Below, piece by piece: positions 10,405 through 23,038 of a stretch of 64,000 nucleotides of DNA (position 1 is the stretch's first letter; each line of letters opens with the position of its first letter). The stretch spans positions 171,786-235,785 of the forward strand of contig MCGE01000048.1 of the NCBI GenBank assembly GCA_002105175.1. Reading direction: 5' to 3'. Source of the stretch: Absidia repens. Taxonomy: Eukaryota; Mucoromycota; Mucoromycetes; Mucorales; Cunninghamellaceae. Under the pieces are notes generated by a model. That model ran no database searches. It was given only the letters and a program-made list of their open reading frames with translations, and was not told the origin of the DNA. The position numbers were made by a program, and so were the translations under genes.

Positions 10405-11091
10405 ATGACAGATTGTACAACTGAGATACCCAGTGATCAAAGTGATGTTGTGGAAAACTTTGCTAGGCAACTTGATGAATGTGAGGACTGAAGCTTGAAG
10501 AGTAGCTGGTATGAATGTCTATGAAAATATTTAATCTCTATTTTTGTTTACTGCAGTGTGTGCGACAACAGAAGACTTGTGTACTAGCGACGATGAAATG
10601 GTACCTTTTGGATATGAACAGCTGCCTCAAGAAGATGAGGATGACGGTACCGATGAAATAGATGAATTTGATTATAATGACAATGTGAAGAACGCCGATA
10701 GCGCGTTACCATGCCATTCTAATGTTTCTACCACGGACATGTCAGTGTTGGACGAAGATGATGTTGATCGTAGGGAACTAGTATTACCGATTACCGCACC
10801 GTTAACGATATCGTTGGATCGAAACGAAGCTATCCCAGAAGGTTTGTAAGATAGTAATACAGCAAGGCTTTAGTTCTTATTCGTATTTTCAATTTAGAAA
10901 CGTCGACTCTTATCAAAGACATTATGAAAAAATGTGAACTTCCCGATCGTGCAATACCTGGTATTTTATTAATATGCATACTGTGAAGAGGCGCCTAGTC
11001 GAGTTCTAATATAGCATGTGGTTTATTTAATTTTGTAGATTGGGCTAAAAGTATACCTGAGTCCAGTTGGATGCCGAAAATGAATGAATAA
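10405..11091 (+). CDS. MEA1: MEA1-like small acidic protein
   Basis: Four exons: 10405-10480, 10557-10841, 10898-10960 and 11039-11091. They give 158 aa in a closed frame. The N-terminal half is acidic, with GYEQLPQEDEDD near residues 43-54, matching the GY.Y.PL.Q motif of male-enhanced antigen 1. The C-terminus reads LIKDIMKKCELPDRAIPDWA followed by KSIPESSW, which parallels the MEA1 ending with V..VM....LP...P.WA..+...W. The molecular function of MEA1 proteins is not well known. All three introns are 56-78 nt. The motif match is good but short, so the name is likely rather than certain. Confidence 0.7.
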
Positions 11092-11218
11092 TAGTACAAA
11101 ATACAACAAGAAATTAGTTTAGATATGCTGATAGGTTATCGATAATCACATTAATAAACAGTTCAATTTATGATAGCAATATGTATTATGTACAAAAGTG
11201 AATCAGCTACGTTATTTT

Positions 11219-13388
11219 CTATTTTCTATGTTGTCGCTCGTACAGCTGTACCAAATATAAACTTTGAGGATGGATTCTTGAATCTTTCAGTTCTTCCCAA
11301 GCCCATGGATGATTTTTTCGTGCCTTTCCTCGCTTAGATGAGCTACCCACTATTATGTAATATTTTTTTAAAGAAAAGATTAATGTATATCATGTGCATT
11401 TAATACTCTCCTGTTCACTTACATATGAAATTTTGGCCTAAGGGTGGTGATTGAACGACCATGCCAGTATGAGCCACACTATTCCAAACAACACTATTTG
11501 CGCCTGACCACCCATGACCACTTCCAGCATCAAATCTATCCTGTATTATCAGTTGACCTTCGATGTTACAATCTGCAAGTTAACAAAAATTAAAATCATA
11601 TTAGGATACAGTCTATGGTATATGTTCGTAGAACTTACTATCGTACAGCTGGCCAGACGCTGTGTAAAAAAATAAAATAAAATAAAATGCAAATGATGAT
11701 ATCAATTTACTGCATCATATTCAAATAATTAAATACCTACACCATTTCATATGGGGTCCAACATCACCTAAACGACCAACAGCAGTGGAATGCGATATAA
11801 CGTTTGGTCCAGGTATTCTTCCTTTGAAAGAGTACGCATGAAAATTATGTTCAACATGGCACTGATCAATCAAAATTTGCTGTCCAGATATTTCAAAAGC
11901 AAACTGACCTACCAAGGGGGTGGCTGGTCCACTCATTCTCGAGTTCCCAGGCGGGAAAGTATGGCGACATTGCTTTATTGGTAAAAAAAAAAAAAAAAAA
12001 AAAAAAAAATAGAAATTATTACCTTTGACTTATTGTGTCCATAGTACTGCACAGTGCAATATGTAAACTAGTTCAATTACCTGTAAAGTGATGGCCAATG
12101 TATTAGTACCCATTCGTATTAGATTTCTCCACCAGATTGAAGTAACTTGGTTGAACCAACAGTTTTCAGCGTGATCCATCTCAATTGCCACTTGATCAAA
12201 CATTTCACTAGCAAAGCGGTAATCCTTGACTTTGGTCTTTTGACTTTGCATAATATCCTCCTTGGTTCGTTCTGCATTTCGTGGGTCAATAAGTGTAAGA
12301 TGCTGGACTCCAATCTGTTGCACTCGATGAGACTTATAAATTTCGACATACCCACCACCGTATCGTTGTTCCAAGCGTGTAGTAAGCGGACTGTTTAAAG
12401 TCACCCTGTCGCCTTGTACTTCCACTACTCGCCGCAAGTGCTCAAACCTTCCTGGTTTCCAGCCATTATTTTTTGTTGTGTCACCCTTAGGATGAATGAT
12501 GTTCATTCCGATGGCTTCTATCCAAGCAGCATTAAAATTAACGGCGACTACTACGGTATCACCTTCTTGAAACCGTCGATCTGCATGTTTTACTGTCACA
12601 ATTGTTGATCCCACTGGAATGCTTTCATCACTTATTGGTGCCCGTTTCTTTGCTAGGACGTTAGATTTACCGGTAATTCGGATCAAAAGATTTGAATCGC
12701 TTCTGTTTTCCAGTATGGTACCTCCCATGGCATCACCTTGAAGTATAACCCCAGATATGCCCAGTACCAATGGATGGCGAAGATTATATGTTCCAGGTTG
12801 TAGCTGTACGGCACCTCTAAAGCCAGTATTGGGGTCTAGTGGTAAATCCCCTACCCAATCAAGTGCCTTTTGAATACGATCTGTGTCATCAGCTTGATGC
12901 GATTTTGCTTCCACCACCGCCTTCACTAAAGTGCTTGTATTCGGTATTATTTGTAAACCTTCCTTGTAACCAGCGCTAGAAAAGTCTAGCAGACGATCGC
13001 CACCGTCATTGTACGCGGGATACACCAATTGACCAGAGGCAGAATCCAAATATACTACCTTGGGGCATGTTGCCCGTCGCTCTGTAGCATGTGCATCCAG
13101 GATGTTACTAGCTTGATCTTGATCTTGGCCTTGAGCAATGTCGTCATTTGACGTATGTAGACGCTCCAAAGACTGGAGAGTAGTATGTAGTATATGGTTC
13201 AGACTTCTCATATTATTCTGGAAAGAATACAGCTGTCTTTGCAAGTCATTGACTATTTTTAGTGCTTGTTTCACACTATAAGGTGACCTCCTCGATATGA
13301 ACCCCGCTGGGTAAATACTAAGGATACTCGCCACTTCTGCACCCAAATTCCGAAAAAAAAATGTCGCGATGATACACAAGATCGTCAA
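11219..13388 (-). CDS. Pectin-lyase-fold (right-handed beta-helix) protein with N-terminal hydrophobic segment
   Basis: Five exons on the minus strand: 13388-12081, 11972-11741, 11659-11639 (only 21 nt), 11572-11423 and 11349-11219. They give about 613 aa. After a hydrophobic start (ILCIIATFFF) and a helical stretch (residues 40-85), a parallel beta-helix begins near 175 with GFRGAVQLQPGTYNL and GISGVILQGDAMGGTIL. Later parts include GHGWSGANSVVWNSVAHTG and SPPLGQNF, and a tail with HPWAWEE and RIHPQSLYLVQLYER. This resembles bacterial and fungal polysaccharide-lyase-like proteins, but I see no proven catalytic triad. It probably acts on a cell-surface or extracellular polysaccharide. The last acceptor gives NFILGSS. 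The start at 13388 is uncertain because a different open frame overlaps it. Confidence 0.78.
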
Positions 13389-13560
13389 GAGGCAAATGTA
13401 ATTCTTGGCATTCAGGGCATTGATATTGTGGAATGTAATTCAAGTTGACATGTTTTTTACAATCCTCGCATCTGATATTCTTGCGGTTTTTTTTTTCACC
13501 AAGCAAGATATTTGCTAAGGTGATGTCGGGGATTCGCCGGTTTAGATCGCCGTTGTATTC
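13318..13560 (-). other. Overlapping open frame with a four-cysteine zinc-ribbon pattern
   Basis: In another minus-strand frame the sequence stays open from about 13585 to a stop at 13318. It reads DLNRRIPDITLANILLG, then CEDCKKHVNLNYIPQYQCPE followed by C, giving C-x2-C-x13-C-x2-C, a zinc-ribbon-like spacing. It overlaps the first 70 nt of the lyase frame. It could be an upstream exon of the lyase joined by an unseen splice, a separate small protein, or a relic. A 38-nt intron that would join it to the lyase looks too short. Confidence 0.3.
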
Positions 13561-15209
13561 ATCTACTCCTCTGGCTTTGTCATTTTGGTGAGGTTAGTGT
13601 GTCAGATTCTTCGGATGAATGTTTATGGTCCCATCACTGTTTATTTTTCAACATGTTCATCTACTGTAGAACTTCTGAAAATTTCACAGCCCCAATCTCG
13701 AAAAAAAAAAACTTCAAATTCCGTCCACGTGGAATTTATTTCGCTCATTTTTATTTTTCAGTCGCCTTTTTTTCTTCTTCACAATCGAAGTCTTTTTGAG
13801 GTTTGGATACACTTAGATTAACATCAGGACTAGTTTAGAAGGATTTTCAGATCACGGATTACAACATGCATGAGGAAACACTTTGATTTTGGAATAGGAT
13901 CTGAGAGCACCATTGGTTGGTTTGTTGGAGCCTTCCTTCACTTAGTTTAGTAAAGGTGTGTCAGTGTTCATCAAGGTCTCAATAAAATATGTTTTTTTTT
14001 TACATGCTTTAACGAAAAATACCTCATAAAGTCTCTCATATTTTGTAGAAGAGATTCTTTTTTTTTTTTTTTTTTTTTTACTACCATCGCCCTTTTTTAT
14101 TAGTGCAGACCATTGTTGTGCTTCAATAACAATAAGCTCCTCCAGTCTTTATTATGTCTTGTGTACTATAGTAGATACCTTGTTGCGATCGCGCCTTTAG
14201 ATTAGTGCTGACCATTCCTCTGAACTCTGGTTAATCTCGTTGTTAGTCTCCCATATACTACCTCCATTAGAACCTTCCATTAGATAGTTCTCTTGTGATA
14301 ATGAACCTCTAGTCTTTAGTTTAGTACCTAATTACCATCAATGTATGTAATTCAATAAATTGTGCCTTTTTATTAGTTGACAATTCTATGAGCCATATCA
14401 TAGCGAGAAATGTCGTTATTGTTTCTCTTTTGTGAGTTCTTTATCGAGCACCCATATTGACCGTTTTTGCTCAACACTCCTCCCTTAGAAACCCAAATGA
14501 AGTCTCCATCAAAAAGTCCCTCCGCCTCTGTATAGTAATTCACCCTTTATTTTAATTTCTTCTCAATATCAAAAAAAAAAAAAAAAAAAGCTTAGGAATC
14601 ATGTCCGACTTAACTATAAATAGTAGTTTCTTATGTCATGATTTTCTAGTGGCTGGTAAATACTAAGAGGATATCAAGATCATATTGGTTATTTTCGATT
14701 ACCCACGAAGATATGTTTGCCGTTTTTCTTATTTTTTTCTGAGTTCTACCAATTTAGTAGGCTCAAAGACAACTTCATAGTTCCAGTCATTGGTAGACCA
14801 AATACTGGATGATATAAGCAATTTTCACGAGAATGATGACAACGACAAAATGATTATGCTCTCCCTCTCATGGTTTAGAAATTGCTCTAGAATAGTAACT
14901 TTTTTTTTCCATGCCAACTTTATCATATTGTTATACTAAAGAAATCATCCTGATCTCCCATTCTAATAAAAAAAAAAAAGACTTGCACATTATACTCCCT
15001 TTATACATTTACTACTCAAAAGTTATTGTATTTAAATAGGGGTAGATCTCATGAAAAAGTCCCTCCATTGTGATTGCCACTCGCCAGTTTTGCCCGGCTT
15101 GTGTGATATGTGTCACATAATTCATATTTTTAATGCCAGCCACCACACTTTTTGGGTAGTGGTAATGACCCAACAAAAAACAGACTGCGTCCTTCTTTGT
15201 CTAGATGGT
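13561..15209. other. Intergenic, T-rich, one repeat copy
   Basis: No gene could be supported here. A T tract lies at about 14057-14080 and an A tract at 14571-14589. Bases 13855-13995 resemble a dispersed retroposon-like repeat also seen at 20.5, 27.7, 30.95, 50.35 and 51.15 kb (TTTGATTTTGGAATAGGATC.., ending TCTCAATAAAATATG). The last 160 bases carry an in-frame upstream extension of the RING gene (ATG at 15051). Confidence 0.45.
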
Positions 15210-16973
15210 ATGCCTACAACGAACCTAAGTCACCGTCATCAGCCATCAACCACATCTACTTCCTCTTCTTCTTCCTCGTCTTCCTCCTCAACTCGCCCCG
15301 CTCTTCCCCGTGTGCTTACTAATTCTCCTTCCAATGCCGTCCATCTCTCAAGGAGTACCGCACGAACATCCAGACGAGTCCGCTCTCACTGGATCACTCA
15401 CTTCGCTTTGAACTGGCGTAGAAGCTCTCGATATTCCAAATTTGTTTTTGCTTATTCCTTGACTCTATTAGCCTTACAGGTATATATATTTATATCATAA
15501 ATATATGTATTTTTTTCTTCAAATAGGGATTAACTTTTTTTTTTTAATATTGTGCAAGGTGTTGGCAACAGTAGTCGTATTATGTTCTTCCTGGAATATG
15601 TATTGCGACAAACCCTTACGGATTTTTTTAACGGTATATGTTTTACGTTTGGCTGTATCGTCACCTCTCAGTATTTACTTACATTTAGCTCCACGAAGGC
15701 AACGTCGGCGGCGTAGGCAGGACGAAAGGGCTGAACGAGGGGAAAATTTTGTAATGACCGAATTACAACAACCAACAATAAACGCTCAGCAACAACAGCA
15801 CCCTACCTTACCTATACCCATTCCCACAGCAACCCATGCGTCTTCCAGCACCCAAAATCCCATCATCCGTCCTCCTCCACCTGTTCCACCAATGGTTTAT
15901 CCTCCTCCACCCCCAAATTCATTTTCCCAGTCGACTTTGATTAGTTGGATTGATAGGTAGTACCAGCGATCTTTGTTTAAAAATATTTACAAACAATACA
16001 AATAATAATATTTACTTACTTGATTATTCGATTTTTTTAATAGATCAAAATCTGCATTGGACCTCTTTGCTACTTTGTGGTTCATCATAGGCAACTACAT
16101 GCTTTTTACTTCAACAACATGCTCAGAGACAGCCAAGCCAATCTACTATCTATCTTTAGCAGTAATCATTTATGGTTATTTGATCATTACTGTACCACTG
16201 CTGCTATGTACTGCCGTTATTTTCTGTTTACCTTGCGTTCTTGGTAAAGAAAATATTATCACAATGTATGCTCATGTTTGACCTGATTTTTTTTTTCTTC
16301 AGTGGGAATGCGACTACTTCATGTGGAAGATGGGGTTGATATGGGTGGGGCATCCGCCGATGACATTGATCAAATACCTGTTTATAGATTTAGATCAAAT
16401 AAACCCCCTCCGCCTCCTCCGCCTCGGCGGCCACATCCACAGTTACATCATCATCAACACCAAGAACATTCAGAACCACCACCGAACAAACAACAGCAGA
16501 CGGAAGGAATATCCAGTGTTTTGGATATGATATGGATACGACTCGGCTGGATGGAATCACCGTCAGATGAGGCCCAGCGAGCTCCTGTATATTATGATGA
16601 ATTGGAAATCCCAAATGCTCAAGATCAAGTATGTGCGATTTGTTTATCTACTTATGAGGAAGGGGATATTTTATGTCGATTATGGTGTTACCATCACTTC
16701 CACAAAACATGTGTTTCTGAATGGTTGGTGCTCAATAGCAGGTGCCCGTTATGCAAACGGGATTGTCGGCGGCAGAAAGAACAACAACAACGTAGTCAAC
16801 TACCCAATCGACTCATTGGCACACATACCGTGGCCAATGCTAATATTATTACATCCCCTCCGGAAAGCAATGACAATATACATGCAATTTCTGCAGCTAC
16901 TACTACCTCCACCTCCAATTCCACCCCCACCATTGCAACAGCCACAACTACAACACGTGCCGATGCTTCTTGA
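15210..16973 (+). CDS. Multi-pass membrane RING-H2 E3 ubiquitin ligase
   Basis: Exons 15210-15479, 15559-15956, 16044-16243 and 16303-16973 join in frame to 512 aa. An upstream in-frame ATG at 15051 would add 53 residues. I prefer 15210 because MPTTNLSHRHQPSTTS starts the low-complexity Ser-rich cytosolic tail usual for such proteins. Hydrophobic segments occur at about residues 80-98 (FVFAYSLTLLALQVLATVVV), 112-135, 230-250 (FATLWFIIGNYMLF) and 258-292. A proline-rich loop (RPPPPVPPMVYPPPPP) lies between them. The C-terminal RING-H2 is C-x2-C (CAICLSTYEEG), HFHKTC, then CPLCKRD, with all eight zinc ligands present. It resembles plant and fungal RING proteins that ubiquitinate membrane cargo. 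Substrates are unknown. Exon 2 must start at 15559, because the earlier acceptor at 15524 leads to a stop. Confidence 0.9.
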
Positions 16974-17155
16974 TTTCTACTTTATTCTCACATGTATCAT
17001 ATATTTTTTTAAAAAAAACACTTCAATCATCGATTCCCCCCGCTCCACTTCGTTAAAACGTTTACCCCTCTTCCGTTATTGTGAATAACATTTGAACATA
17101 TATATAAATATATTATTATTATCTTTCTTTTTTTTATTTTTTTTATTTTTATTTT

Positions 17156-18865
17156 TTACTTTAATTGTTGATATAATTGAAGATGAGAGGGAGGGATGTT
17201 TGTTTCCAATGTCTGCTCAGTGAACAGGGATTTTTTACCCCATAAATGGAGCATGGCTTTTGTATTGCCATTAGCTTCCATTGTTATTACCTGATTCTTG
17301 TCAGGTATACTGTGCCGCTGTAATATTGCCTGCTCTTCGCGTGCACGCCAATGTTTAAGGGTATTAACATATTTTTGCCTTGGCTCAACGGCAGCGACGT
17401 TGGCTTCAGTGATACATACAGGCGTACAAACATCTTGAAATATATTAAGCAAATCCCTGGAAGCTGGAAACTCGAGATTCGTTATATCAATAGCCGGACT
17501 GCTCTTTTTCCCCTCGCTAGTAACAGATGATAGACGACTATGGGATGATGATAATGCTGAAGACGAAATATTATGAATGACTGGTAGAGAACGTGGGTAC
17601 TGTGGCGATACTCGTTCCTATGAAAGTAATAATTTTAATAATAATAATGAGTATTGCAATTCACTTCCCGCCCTCCCCCCCCTGAAACCCCTCCCTCCAA
17701 ATCTTGGCGCATGAATTACCGGTGCTTTCGCTTGAGTAGTGGTTTTTAAAAGCAAGAAAGAATTTGTTATTAAATATTCCAGTAAAAGCGTCCATTGGCT
17801 ACTTTGCTTGACAATATCTAATTGGAGGATATGTTGAGGTTGATATAGTGGGAACGGAACGGATCGAGTAGAGAGTGAAGATAAAGATTGATTAATGCCC
17901 GACGACCTTTTACGCTTAGCAAACCCGAATAAACGATTAGTAGCCTTTTGCCACGAAGTAGTAGGAGTAGATTTGAGTGATGGGGTTGATTGCTGCATGA
18001 GCTGAGATACTGCATCTATATGAATGCACGTTGGAGCTACAATGATGGCCATCGTAGCCGCTGTCATTTGATTGGTGTCCCCGTGCTCTACCATATTGAG
18101 TATTGATTGGAGTAGGTATATTAAAAGATTTCGATGTTCCAGTGGCATGTTGTAAATTACTTCTTGTAACTTTTCCAATGGCCGTTCTTCAAATGAGAGT
18201 TAAGCAATAAATATAAATTACAAATTAAAGTTCCATTCCGTAAGGCGAAAGGTGTCTTTTTTTTTTTTTTTTTTTTTTACCAGTATTGAAGGCTTCCAAA
18301 AACAATATCTGATGAGATTGTGGAATGAGTGGTTCCGGCAAAAGTTGAAGATATCGTTTTAGTAAGCCTGTCCAGTAGTGAACTGTCGTGACTGATGGTG
18401 CTGGAATAACTTTAAACGGATCGTCACATCGTTCAAATTGTTCTTGTAGTTGATTTAATACCGGCGAAGCTCCTGATCTTCTAAAAAGCCCTTCAACTTT
18501 CAAATCTTATGGGATTTTAAAAAAAAAATCGGATGAGATATTTACGCTCCCAAAGCTATCACTTGTATAAGCATACTTTTATTAATTTCTTGGAAGCAAC
18601 GAGCAACGACGCCAGGAATAATTAGACCTGTTTCAGTAATATACGATGATCTTGCAATACCAGTTACAATGGGTGATCCAAATAATGGAAGCCTAGTAGT
18701 TTGATCCGAATAAGTCATTAAATACAATATTTGTATATATATTTGAAATAAAAGAGGAGAGGTAGAAAGAGAGAGAGAGTCACCAGAAGAGATACACGTC
18801 TTCACTTGCTTCTTTACAGTAAATTGATAGAAAATACCTGTGTTCGGAAAATAAACAAGTATCAT
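17156..18865 (-). CDS. RhoGAP-domain GTPase-activating protein
   Basis: The confident exons are 18692-18577, 18505-18281, 18186-17720 and 17617-17156, all in frame with each other. The domain starts at FGSPIVTGIARSSYITETG and continues with the arginine-finger motif GLFRRSG, VHYWTGLLKRYLQLLPEPLI, RNLLIYLLQSILNMV and MTAATMAIIVAPTCI. This is the complete RhoGAP fold, which speeds GTP hydrolysis by Rho/Rac/Cdc42. The tail is Ser-rich with no second domain that I recognise. The 5' end is uncertain: a short upstream exon starting with ATG at 18865 (MILVYFPNTGIFYQF) can be joined via a GTGTAT donor, but no long upstream reading frame exists. The protein is therefore either small (about 430 aa) or its true start has not been found. 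A T tract of about 26 nt lies inside the intron at 18258-18279. Confidence 0.82.
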
Positions 18866-19716
18866 GCAAATCTATTAAAGTGGGCTAAAAATAGGTATGG
18901 ATTGATTTATAAATATAAAAAGACTATTTAGTCCACAAAGAATAACACATCCATTTTGGGAAGGATTAAGTGGTTGTTCATGATTCTAACATGATTTACT
19001 CCTGAGCTACGACATAAGGTGAACTCCATGAGTGCCAATATGCTTATTTTCCGAATTGACAGCGAACTAGCTGGTAGAAAAATTTAAAAATTGTATTTTG
19101 CTTATAAATGACCTTGACCTCTAAAGTCTATTAAGCTCACGAGCCTTCAAAGAAAAAATAGCATGCTTTTTTTAAAAAAAAATAAAAAAAAATAAAAACA
19201 ACAACAAAGTCTTATTGTTGATTTTCCATTTTGGGTCCTGCAAGGTACGACTCACCTTTACGGCGCTTAAAAACATGATGCTTCTTCCACCAGATTATTA
19301 TTATTATTATATTTATTTTGCGAAAAAATGAAATTTATTATTATTAGTTCAAAATCCATACCGTTGGGAGGAAGGATACGTCTATAGTACTTGTTTTGCC
19401 ACCCGCTCATAAATATTTAACCAAAACCTCTTTTAAAGCCGCTAAAAAAAATGCACCGGTAGCGAGACATTGGCTGATTGATACTATTGGTAGGACAGGA
19501 AGAACCATGCCCTTCATATAAAGTGGTTTGGAATTGTCAATCAGTCGCTGGGGGAGGCAAATGGGTTAGGTTATCCCTGTAGAGGACCGTTTGCTGCATT
19601 AGTATGAATGGTGGAGCGACCCTTCAAAAAATGCGTGAGCATTTTATCACCAGAAAGCAAGAGAAGATATTCTACAGTATAGCAGCCACAGTAACGGTAT
19701 GCCTCGGTGTACTAGA

Positions 19717-19962
19717 CAGCACATTTTGAGTGTAGACGGTGCATTTCAGAGTGTAGGCAGCACAATTTGAGTGTAGGCAGCACATTTCAAAGTGTAGGCA
19801 GCACAATTCAAAGTGTAGATAGCAAATTTTGAGTGTAGACGGTGCATCTCAGAGTGTAGACAGCACATTTTGAGTGTAGACGGTGCATCTCAGAGTGTAG
19901 ACAGCACATTTTGAGTGTAGACTGCTCAATTCAAAGTGTAGACAGCACAATTCGGAGTGTAA
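19717..19962 (+). repeat. Minisatellite, about 12 units of 20-21 bp
   Basis: Units have the form CAGCACATTTTGAGTGTAGA or CGGTGCATCTCAGAGTGTAG plus one base, alternating over about 246 bp. Both unit types share GAGTGTAG at the end. Two adjacent higher-order pairs (about 19834-19918) are almost identical, which shows local duplication of a dimer. Confidence 0.85.
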
Positions 19963-20436
19963 TGTAATTGATCGATTAGGATAAGTCGCATTTGATATTA
20001 AATCGCTTAGGCCTATCGATTAGCGCTTAGCCTGTGGGGACTGTGGCGGGCGAGCTAGAAAATAGGGTATATGGCAGTATATTGACAGAGGAGGTACAAT
20101 GATGGCGGTACTACTATCTAATAGGTCAGAATATGGTCAATTACTTTTTAATAAAAAGAGCATATTTTATTTGATAATACTAGACTAAAAGTGGGGTGTT
20201 CATTATAGCATGATGTCTAATCAAGAAGCCATAAGGTGGAAGTAGAGAGAAATTTGAAGAATAATAAACACCCATCTGAAGGAGTCTAATATACGATACA
20301 GGGCACGAGAAAAAAATGCTATCTTTTATTACGGCATGCCACTGCATTTATCGGGGCGATGGTAAAGGGGATCTCTTGTAGAAGACGTGAGCAAAATTAA
20401 TGGGACATTATTTTTATTAAGGGAAGTAAAAAGATA

Positions 20437-20484
20437 TATATTTTATTAGATATATATTTTATTAGATATATATTTTATTAGATG
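20437..20484 (+). repeat. Short AT-rich tandem repeat
   Basis: The 18-bp unit ATATATATTTTATTAGAT occurs about 2.7 times without change just upstream of a dispersed repeat copy. I see no function in it. Confidence 0.7.
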
Positions 20485-21541
20485 TAGATACATACTACGA
20501 TAAATCAATACTAAACTAAACGAATAAAGGCTCCAAAAGCCAACTAATGGTGTCCTCAGATCCTAGATCCAAAACGACAGGGTTTTCCCATGCATTTTGT
20601 AATCACTGAACTGAAACCCCCTCTAAACTAATCCTGACACTAATCTAAGATCACCAAAGTAGTAAAGATGTTACAATTGTGAAGGAAAAAGAAAAAAAAA
20701 AGAAAAACTAGGAGAAAATAAATAATCATGTGTGCGGAATTTGAAATATTTCCCCATCATCGTTGTCAAATCGTTTTTGTCAGGTACAAAAAAGGAAACC
20801 CTTGCTTGTCGCTTTTTTTTTTTTTTTACAATCATCAAGACTATGCAATATCATCAACATGTTAGTTATCTCCTTATGACAGTAACTGTCATTATTAACA
20901 GCGGCAATATGGTGACGCCATTCATCTTTTACAATAGTCATAACACTGGCAGCCTCTGCCTTTTTTTTTTAAGCAACATATTAAAATTTCTGTTCCATAT
21001 ATGTAGGCTAGAAAAAATAAAAAATAAACTGAGTGAACAACACTACTGTATATTGTGTATGCTTTTCATTTATGCATCCCATGTATTGTACATTCTAGTG
21101 TCATTGGATTAAGATGTGGTGGAGGAACATTCTGCACCCAATTCGGGCATTTTTTTTAAAAAAAGAAGAACAGTTGAACCTAGTCATTTACTTAGATCAA
21201 AACAGCCTAAAGACTATGCTTCCATCCTTATACATCAAAAAAGAGATTTAAGTCTCATATGCACCGATTACTGAAAAATAAAAAATCAATATGTTTTGTG
21301 GAGGGGCAAGGGGAAAAAGATCCTTTGTTTTGCAAAATGCATTAAAATGTCATCTATTAACTGTACACATTTGACATCGACTGCCGTATTTTGAATTTTA
21401 AGTTTCAATTGAGACGAAGTGCGAATTTTTATAGACGATGGACTGAAAATTAAGACTTGGATGACATTTACATATTTTCCTTGCCTCAATATTATTTTAT
21501 GACCGTCTCAATTTAAAGTTAATGAGCTGTAAAATGATTCT

Positions 21542-23038
21542 TTATTTTTCATAACCTATTCCGGTCATCAACCAAGCAAATTTGATGTCATCGTCTTGTA
21601 GTTTCCGGAATCCAATCGTCATCTGGGCGACTTTCAAAAATGGGTTTTCTTGTTTTTCTTTCCCATACAAAATATCCAATTTAATTAAAGATCGAATCAC
21701 CTTGGCCACATGTGCATCACCATCTTTATTAGCATGTTGAATGATATCGGACCAGGAAAAGGTAGAGGTGGTGGTCGGAGTAGCAATGGGCTGAGACAAC
21801 CAATGAGAATGTATTTCGGGAAGACCTGTCATAATGTAGCATACAGCAAACCATCGACAGCACACTTTAAGCATAGTCGCCTGTAATTCCAAAGTTGGAA
21901 TGTGAGAAAGTATCAATGGGATAAAGTAGCCAGATGTTAATGCATGCATCCTTAAAAAAAAAAAAAAAGAAGAAGCTTAGTTTCTGTTCCACCCATCATC
22001 ATTCTAGTTCTTACAAAAAAAAGTCAAAATGAGGAGCGGGATATTCATGCATTGTTGTCGCATAAAGATGAAACGACAGTGACAGTAATTCATTTAGCTT
22101 GTCTTTGATGTCGGCTGCGTCAGCTAAATAGTTTGAAATAATAAAAAATACACAGACTTGATCAATTCACAGTATAAAATGTATTTAGGCTTGCAGTTAC
22201 CTTTGACCTGCCATTTGGAGCAAATGGCTTCAATAATAGGGGACTTGTCAGCACTACCAATCAAAGCCATATCATGGGTATAGTTGATCTTGGATCCAGG
22301 GGCAAGGATATCCTTCGATTCATGTAGTTCTTGGAAGACATCCAGAAGGCTGGCTGATGGTGTATCCCTGTGAACTTCATCATCAAATCTATTGAATAGA
22401 ACACCAGTGAAGGTGGCAGTGGTACAATCAAAATCGCCATGCTCCACAGCACATAGAGCCAATCCCTCAGACATAAGTAGCGTGTGTCCAGTTTCAAGGC
22501 CATAGCCAACATGAATTAGCCCATGAAGAACTCCACTTAGACTTTGGAATCGCATTTTTGCACCAATAATCCCATTGCCACAATAGTAAGTTTGGAATGT
22601 AGCATATGCACCATTTTTTTCAATTTCATGGTCGAAAAAGGCAAGATAGTCTGAGTAATAAGTACCGTCTCCCATGTGCGCTGCAAATGTCACGGGATCG
22701 CCCAACGCATGAATAGGATCATCGAAATTCAGAGCCAATAACGGTTTTTGGATCTTGTTATGTTTATCAAAGACAGCTTGTAATTCTTCAGGGCTAGCGC
22801 CTAGAGTATAATTCGCAATCAAATTATGGGCAATATGATTATGCTTGATACCATCAAAATAAATATGCTATATACAATAATAACAATCGATCAGCTCACT
22901 CTTTTTTTTTTTTTTCTAATGTATTTCCTGCAAAAAGGAACTTACAAAGGCGTGATTTGTTTTCAAAAGCTCTTCCAATTTTTGGGTCGAGTCATACGTA
23001 ATACCGGGAAGAGCGATAGGGTTGCTGATATTTTCCAT
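21542..23038 (-). CDS. Questin-oxidase-like protein (DUF4243, AflY/HypX type)
   Basis: Four exons on the minus strand: 23038-22946, 22867-22201, 22123-22015 and 21950-21542. They close in frame to 425 aa. The first splice joins LKTNHAF to HIYFDGIKHNHIAHNLIANY, and further blocks are TYYCGNGIIGAKMRFQSL, LHGLIHVGYGLETG and EGLALCAVEHGDF. Conserved histidines in NHIAHN and LHGLIHVGYG are typical of this family. Members include questin oxidase and AflY, linked to Baeyer-Villiger-type ring opening in polyketide pathways. No polyketide synthase or other cluster gene is nearby, so the substrate is unknown and the protein may serve general metabolism. The last intron has a poly-pyrimidine run that includes a 16-nt A tract on the plus strand. 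Confidence 0.88.

Larger units (their letters stand above)
18866..21541. other. Intergenic with tandem repeats
   Basis: No gene could be supported. The region contains a 20-21-bp minisatellite (19717-19962), three copies of an 18-bp AT repeat (about 20437-20484) and a dispersed repeat copy (about 20440-20680). The open frame at 20732-21112 is low-complexity and matches no family. Downstream sequence of the questin-oxidase-like gene (21286-21541) carries only a weak AT-rich frame. Confidence 0.5.

Noticed and set aside
12147..12608. Plus-strand frames opposite the beta-helix gene
   Set aside because: Shadows of a well-supported minus-strand exon.
20732..21112. 126-codon open frame
   Set aside because: Low complexity, a T-tract-encoded Phe run, no homologous motif, and it lies in intergenic AT-rich DNA.
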